Of a stretch of 10,183 nt of DNA, positions 6,983 to 10,183 are shown piece after piece. The stretch is from Perlabentimonas sp034006965 (GTDB taxonomy: Bacteria; Bacteroidota; Bacteroidia; Bacteroidales; Tenuifilaceae). The number at the start of each line of letters is the position of its first letter. Position 1 is the stretch's first letter. The DNA is taken from NCBI GenBank assembly GCA_034006965.1, contig JAVERU010000108.1:1-10183 (forward strand), given 5' to 3'. The position numbers and the translations under genes were made by a program. Below the pieces are notes generated by a model. The model was given only the letters and a program-made list of their open reading frames with translations, made no database searches and was not told the origin of the DNA.

Positions 6983-7165
6983 CCTGTCTCGGGATGCGAA
7001 GCGTAACGAGATCATTCAATCATCAAATTGTTATAGACTTTGACAGGCGCTTTGCACACTGTCAGGTCAATCAATCAACCTGCCTGCCGACGTTAGTCAG
7101 GCAGGTCATTCAATCAATCAATCAACCTGTCCGCTCTACCCTACCTAACGAGAGGTTAGGGCGGA
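6983..7165. repeat. Array of four consecutive hairpins with TCATTCAATCA-type spacers
   Basis: Hairpin A: TCTCG (6987-6991) with CGAGA (7007-7011), plus inner ATGC/GCGT. Hairpin B: TGACAG (7041-7046) with CTGTCA (7059-7064). Hairpin C: CCTGCCTG (7079-7086) with CAGGCAGG (7098-7105), perfect over 8 bp. Hairpin D: TCCGC (7130-7134) with GCGGA (7161-7165), enclosing CCTAAC (7144-7149) with GTTAGG (7155-7160). Spacers such as TCATTCAATCAATC follow each stem. Stem sequences are unrelated; the frame around them is shared. Hairpin D ends directly at the trmD stop codon and could serve as its terminator. The rest of this gap (6825-6982) shows no gene or clear motif. Confidence 0.75.
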
Positions 7166-7867
7166 TCAATCAATCTCTCCATCCTCCTCCAGCCCCTCAA
7201 GCAGTTCAGGCCTTAGCTGTTTTGTCCGTTCCAGCGCTTGCTCCATTTGCCATTTTTCAATGGCCTTAAAGTTGCCCGATGTAAGCACCTCGGGTACTTT
7301 CCAACCATTAAACTCAGCGGGACGGGTATACACTGGCGGAGCCAGCAGGTTGTCCTGGAATGAATCGGTAAGCGCCGATGTTTCGTCGGAAAGCACGCCG
7401 GGTATTAGCCTAACCACACTATCAACAATAATGGCGGCAGCCAGCTCGCCACCCGATAGCACGTAATCACCTATGGAAATCTCGCGGGTTATGAGGTGCT
7501 CACGTACCCTATGATCAATACCTTTGTAATGCCCGCAAAGTATAATTATATTTTCCTTAATGCTTAACCCATTTGCAACTTGCTGTGTAAGCCTTTGGCC
7601 ATCGGGTGAGGTGTAAATAATCTCATCGTAATGGCGTTCGCTTTTCAACTTGCTGATAACCTTAAAGATGGGCTCAATCTTCATCACCATACCGGCATCG
7701 GGGCCAAAGGCATAGTCATCAACGGTTCGATGTTTGTCGGTGGTGTAATCGCGGAGGTGGTGCAGCTGTACTTGAACTAAACCTTTGGTTTGCGCACGTT
7801 TTATGATTGAGTGGCCAAGCGGACTCTCAAGTATTTCGGGCAGAACGGTTATGATATCTATACGCAT
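7166..7867 (-). CDS. trmD: tRNA (guanine-37-N1)-methyltransferase
   Basis: TrmD methylates G37 next to the anticodon of certain tRNAs using S-adenosylmethionine, preventing frameshifts; it is a dimeric SPOUT-fold enzyme with a trefoil knot. From the ATG at 7867 the protein is 233 residues, normal length, beginning MRIDIITVLPEILESPLG as family members do. The knot motifs are clear: CGHYKGIDHR (111-120) and ISIGDYVLSGGE (130-141). The catalytic-region aspartate is D168 in LTDSF, followed by PPVYTRPAEFNGWKVPEVLTSG (177-198). A longer reading from a TTG at 7975 would add 36 unrelated residues and overlap the previous gene; it is rejected because the start here fits the family and a -7 element lies at 7888-7895. 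The last codons, the stop and the adjacent hairpin D merge into AATC repeats. In many bacteria trmD lies with ribosomal protein genes; it does not here. Confidence 0.96.
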   Translation of the reverse strand: MRIDIITVLPEILESPLGHSIIKRAQTKGLVQVQLHHLRDYTTDKHRTVDDYAFGPDAGMVMKIEPIFKVISKLKSERHYDEIIYTSPDGQRLTQQVANGLSIKENIIILCGHYKGIDHRVREHLITREISIGDYVLSGGELAAAIIVDSVVRLIPGVLSDETSALTDSFQDNLLAPPVYTRPAEFNGWKVPEVLTSGNFKAIEKWQMEQALERTKQLRPELLEGLEEDGEID

Positions 7868-7887
7868 ATCGTTATGAAAATATGCCA

Positions 7888-7895
7888 CAAAGGTA
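7888..7895 (-). promoter_or_regulatory. Candidate -7 promoter element for trmD
   Basis: The minus strand reads TACCTTTG, an exact TAnnTTTG match, about 20 bases before the trmD ATG at 7867. Transcription would start near 7882, giving a short leader of about 15 bases. No TTTG at -33 was found. The element lies inside the region a longer TTG-initiated trmD would translate, which supports the shorter start. Confidence 0.55.
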
Positions 7896-7964
7896 TGAAA
7901 AGTTGTGGATTTATTGATTGAGCCTTTGTTCAACCTAAGCCACCCTAATCTTCTAAAAGGAGTG

Positions 7965-8726
7965 TTAGAACCCAAATGTTAGCTGTTTTCCCTCTTCGTT
8001 TGGGGGCTTGGGTAAGATTCCGTAGTCGTATGGTTTTAATACTTCATCCTCCTCTTCAGGGTTGTGCGCGGTGAGAAATGGCCTAATGGTATGAGCTTTT
8101 AGGTCTGGATTGGGCAAATCGCTTAGAAAGCGAATTGCGTCATGACCATTGATTTGTGGTGATAGCCAAACGCCCAGCTGATTGAATGGCAGAATGACGG
8201 GCATTCGTTTCTTGGTGTTATGTATTCGGCTCATCAGCTCGTTGGCCTGCGTGGTTAGGATTGAGTAGGTAGAATGCCGTAGCCCATGCTCATCGCTCCA
8301 GCTATCCCAAATGCCTGCAAAGGCAAAGAGGCTCTCGTTAGAAAGAGAAATGTAGTGGGGGATTTTTTGCTTTCCAACATGCTGCCACTCGTAAAAACCA
8401 GATGCTAAAACAAGGCACCGATTACTATTTATGGCCAAGCCAAAGGTTTTGCTCCTAATTACCGTTTCGGTTTTCGCATTTAGGGTGTTGTATCGTTTTG
8501 TAAACCTATCAGCATTCTCTTTGCCAATAATACTACTAGGGATGAACCCCCACTGGAAGTATTCAGCTTGGCCAATGCAGTTGTTTGATACTACGGGCAT
8601 ATAAGGGTGCTCAAACCCATTAACAACAAGCTTTTTCGGAATATTAGTAAGCTTGTCACTGCTAATTAGCCCCGATTTAGCAATATCATCGGGTTTCTTT
8701 GTATTTACGGAGTAGTAGAAGCACAT
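7965..8726 (-). CDS. SRAP-domain protein (YedK/HMCES-like abasic-site DNA-protein crosslinker)
   Basis: SRAP proteins bind abasic sites in single-stranded DNA and form a stable thiazolidine crosslink through their Cys2, shielding the lesion during replication. The 253-residue product starts MCFYYSV, so Cys2 becomes the first residue after Met removal. The other active-site residues are in place: N83 in TLNAKTET, E113 in RCLVLASGFYEW (103-114) and H169 in MSRIHNTKKRMPVIL (165-179). The C-terminus is somewhat extended and charged (PEEEDEVLKPYDYG). It starts 16 bases after the stop of the TetR-family gene with no obvious promoter between, so the two are probably co-transcribed. It ends 97 bases before trmD. 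No LexA-type box was recognised, so the traditional name SOS response-associated peptidase should not be taken as evidence of SOS control here. Confidence 0.93.
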   Translation of the reverse strand: MCFYYSVNTKKPDDIAKSGLISSDKLTNIPKKLVVNGFEHPYMPVVSNNCIGQAEYFQWGFIPSSIIGKENADRFTKRYNTLNAKTETVIRSKTFGLAINSNRCLVLASGFYEWQHVGKQKIPHYISLSNESLFAFAGIWDSWSDEHGLRHSTYSILTTQANELMSRIHNTKKRMPVILPFNQLGVWLSPQINGHDAIRFLSDLPNPDLKAHTIRPFLTAHNPEEEDEVLKPYDYGILPKPPNEEGKQLTFGF

Positions 8727-8742
8727 GAGTGCTGCTTGGGCA

Positions 8743-9351
8743 TTAAATCTTGATGTAGCTAATAACCATCTCGCTAATATGCTCTTTTCGAGCTTTTATA
8801 AAGTTTACGTACTGCTCAGATTTAAAAGAGTTTCGATCAATTATTAGCTCCTTAATTGCGAACGGGAAAATAATTAAGGATATAAGGCTTATGTAAAGTT
8901 GTTCTGGGTCTACCATCTTAATTTGTCCTGCTTTTGCCTCTTTGGCAAGTTGATTGCAGAACTTTTCGGAATTATAAAGCGCCAATATTGAGCCCATTTT
9001 TTTTATCTTCTCGGGGTCGCGATGAATTACCGAAAGAACAAATGATACAAGAATGGGCTTCTCTAGTAGTATATCGATATAGGCGTGCGTATAGTCAGTT
9101 ATCTTTTTCTCGATGGGTATATCGGCTTCAAGGATTTCCCTTATGGTAATGGCTCTCTCCTTAACCAGCGTGTCAAAAATGGTTTCAAATAGCTTCTCCT
9201 TCGACTGGAAATAGTAATTCATTAACGATAGGTTAATCCCTGCTTCTGTTGCTATTTCTCGTACTCCAACTCGGTCGACCCCTTTCTTTAGGAACAGTTC
9301 AGTGGCGGTTGCAAGAATCTTTTCCTTGGTCTTTATCGAACTTTTATTCAT
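8743..9351 (-). CDS. TetR/AcrR-family transcriptional regulator
   Basis: From the ATG at 9351 the protein is 202 residues, typical for TetR regulators, which bind operator palindromes as dimers and release on ligand binding. The N-terminal helix-turn-helix is clear: KEKILATATELFLKKG (9-24), VREIATEAGINLSLMNYYF (30-48), then QSKEKLFETIF. The C-terminal ligand domain (about 60-202) is helical with hydrophobic stretches such as LYISLISLIIFPFAIKEL, but has no motif that names a ligand. A longer reading begins at a TTG at 9372; it would overlap the -7 element at 9370-9377, so the ATG is preferred. The gene diverges from speB and precedes the SRAP gene by 16 bases. It probably represses its own promoter through the palindrome at 9409-9420, and might act on speB or a distant target; this is inference. 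Confidence 0.93.
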   Translation of the reverse strand: MNKSSIKTKEKILATATELFLKKGVDRVGVREIATEAGINLSLMNYYFQSKEKLFETIFDTLVKERAITIREILEADIPIEKKITDYTHAYIDILLEKPILVSFVLSVIHRDPEKIKKMGSILALYNSEKFCNQLAKEAKAGQIKMVDPEQLYISLISLIIFPFAIKELIIDRNSFKSEQYVNFIKARKEHISEMVISYIKI

Positions 9352-9369
9352 AATATTATCGTTTTGCAA

Positions 9370-9400
9370 CAAAAATAGCTATTTGTTTGTGATATAACAA
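9370..9400 (-). promoter_or_regulatory. Candidate promoter of the tetR-SRAP unit
   Basis: The minus strand carries TATTTTTG (9377 down to 9370), an exact TAnnTTTG -7 element, and TTG (9400 down to 9398) 20 bases upstream, close to the Bacteroidota -33/-7 spacing. Transcription would begin near 9364, about 13 bases before the ATG at 9351. Confidence 0.5.
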
Positions 9401-9408
9401 TGTAAAAG

Positions 9409-9420
9409 AAACAATTGTTT
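9409..9420. promoter_or_regulatory. Perfect 12-bp palindrome, candidate TetR-family operator
   Basis: AAACAATTGTTT is its own reverse complement and lies just upstream of the predicted -33 element of the regulator gene. TetR-family proteins commonly bind such palindromes in the divergent region next to their own gene. The site is A/T-rich, so chance occurrence is possible; it is far (about 235 bases) from the speB promoter. Confidence 0.4.
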
Positions 9421-9442
9421 AAAACGGATATGCAGAATTGCG

Positions 9443-9507
9443 AAAATCCACCTTGTACCTTAAGCCCTTAGTATTACTATCCATATTCTACTTGCGAAGG
9501 TGATTTT
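9443..9507. repeat. Imperfect inverted repeat in the tetR-speB divergent region
   Basis: AAAATCCACCTT (9443-9454) can pair with AAGGTGATTTT (9497-9507) over 11 bp with one bulged C, around a 42-base loop. Apart from this and the sites listed separately, the 391-base region 9352-9742 shows no gene. It may be a leader structure or fortuitous. Confidence 0.3.
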
Positions 9508-9655
9508 TAATCAGCATTAAATATACTTACATATTATTTTTGATAACGTTAAGATTAATAGACTGATACAAGGTTTTAGCACCTCAGCCTGCTACCTGGT
9601 TATGGTAATCAGTGGGTAAAGAGTTGTATGCCGCTCTCAATATTCAAAAAATCAA

Positions 9656-9663
9656 TATCTTTG
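9656..9663 (+). promoter_or_regulatory. Candidate -7 promoter element for speB
   Basis: TATCTTTG matches TAnnTTTG exactly and is followed by CAAC, a common continuation in this phylum. Transcription would start near 9670, giving a leader of about 75 bases before the ATG at 9743. No TTTG lies at the ideal -33 distance; the nearest TTG (9624-9626) is about 29 bases upstream of the element. Confidence 0.5.
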
Positions 9664-9742
9664 CAACCCAATTGCTACATTGATATTACATATATATTAT
9701 TCTGTGGTTTAGGATTTTATATAACACATAACACATCTTTTT

Positions 9743-10183
9743 ATGATACACTTTGGTGATATTCCCCAGAAATTTTGCGATGAGCAGAATTCAGAGATTG
9801 TAATTCTACCAATTCCATACGATGGCACCAGTACGTGGGTAAAGGGTGCCGACAAGGGGCCCGAGGCTCTGCTTGAAGCATCGGCCAATATGGAGCTATA
9901 CGATATTGAAACCGATACGGAGGTTTACCTCAAGGGGATTTACACTGCTCCTGCCATTGCCCAGGATGCAAGCCCTGAAGCCATGGTAGAGGCTGCTGAG
10001 AAGGAAACGCTGAACTACCTTGGTACAGGCAAGTTTGTGGTAACTATAGGCGGAGAGCATTCCGTTAGCATTGGCCCAATTCAGGCGTATGCAAAGAAGT
10101 TCAAAAACCTTAGCGTTTTGCAGATAGATGCTCACGCCGATCTGCGCGATAGCTACGAGGGATCAAAAAATAACCACGCCTGT
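9743..10183 (+). CDS. speB: Agmatinase (ureohydrolase family), partial
   Basis: Agmatinase hydrolyses agmatine to putrescine and urea in polyamine synthesis, using a two-manganese centre. The 147 codons present are the N-terminal half; full proteins are about 290-300 residues. The start MIHFGDIPQKF is followed by PIPYDGTSTWVKGADKGP (24-40), typical of the family's substrate-gate region. Metal ligands are visible: H106 in GGEHS (103-107) and D129, H131 and D133 in DAHADLRD. The run LRDSYEGSKNNHAC (134-147) is the agmatinase-type continuation; arginase and formimidoylglutamase are related alternatives but fit less well. The second ligand cluster (DxD) lies beyond the window. It is the only rightward gene and diverges from the TetR-family regulator with a 391-base gap that holds a -7 element at 9656-9663. 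Confidence 0.93.
   Translation, partial: MIHFGDIPQKFCDEQNSEIVILPIPYDGTSTWVKGADKGPEALLEASANMELYDIETDTEVYLKGIYTAPAIAQDASPEAMVEAAEKETLNYLGTGKFVVTIGGEHSVSIGPIQAYAKKFKNLSVLQIDAHADLRDSYEGSKNNHAC

Noticed and set aside
9896..10135. Leftward 79-residue reading frame opposite speB
   Set aside because: It is wholly antisense to a clear agmatinase coding region and shows no family features.

Overview
The window looks like a chromosomal segment of a member of Bacteroidota, probably a Bacteroidales-type organism. Three things point there: protein style, the run of yicC, gmk and nadD in one direction (an order I recall as common in this phylum), and several exact matches to the Bacteroidota -7 promoter element TAnnTTTG. 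Base composition is moderate to A/T-rich. The sequence does not allow a genus call.

Layout, right to left, since nearly everything is on the minus strand. A rightward agmatinase gene (speB, cut by the window end) diverges at 9352-9742 from a TetR-family regulator. The regulator is followed closely by an SRAP-domain (YedK/HMCES-like) DNA-repair protein and then by trmD, which has its own promoter-like element. Next comes yicC, then a 3.6 kb gene for a single-chain Type IIG restriction-modification enzyme, then gmk, a small four-helix-bundle (23S-IVP family) gene, and nadD, which runs off the left edge. No rRNA, tRNA, CRISPR array, transposase or integrase was seen.

The housekeeping genes appear to have been a yicC-gmk-nadD unit that was opened twice. 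Between yicC and gmk lies the Type IIG enzyme, with repeat-rich non-coding DNA on both sides and a new promoter-like element in front of gmk. Between gmk and nadD lies the four-helix-bundle gene, bracketed by 29-bp inverted repeats (25/29 identical) built on the core GGCAGTTGGCAA. The right repeat begins one base after the gmk stop codon.

The non-coding DNA is unusually structured. A gap of 341 bases between trmD and yicC holds four consecutive, sequence-unrelated hairpins separated by TCATTCAATCA-type spacers. The 339 bases between yicC and the restriction gene hold three further repeat types, including six tandem copies of TTCAATCA. The 430 bases between the restriction gene and gmk hold a 215-base segment bounded by a 10-bp inverted repeat with a large internal imperfect hairpin, plus two smaller hairpins.

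No clearly new multi-gene system was found. The best candidates for something under-described are the inverted-repeat-bounded four-helix-bundle cassette and the modular hairpin/TCAATCA array.
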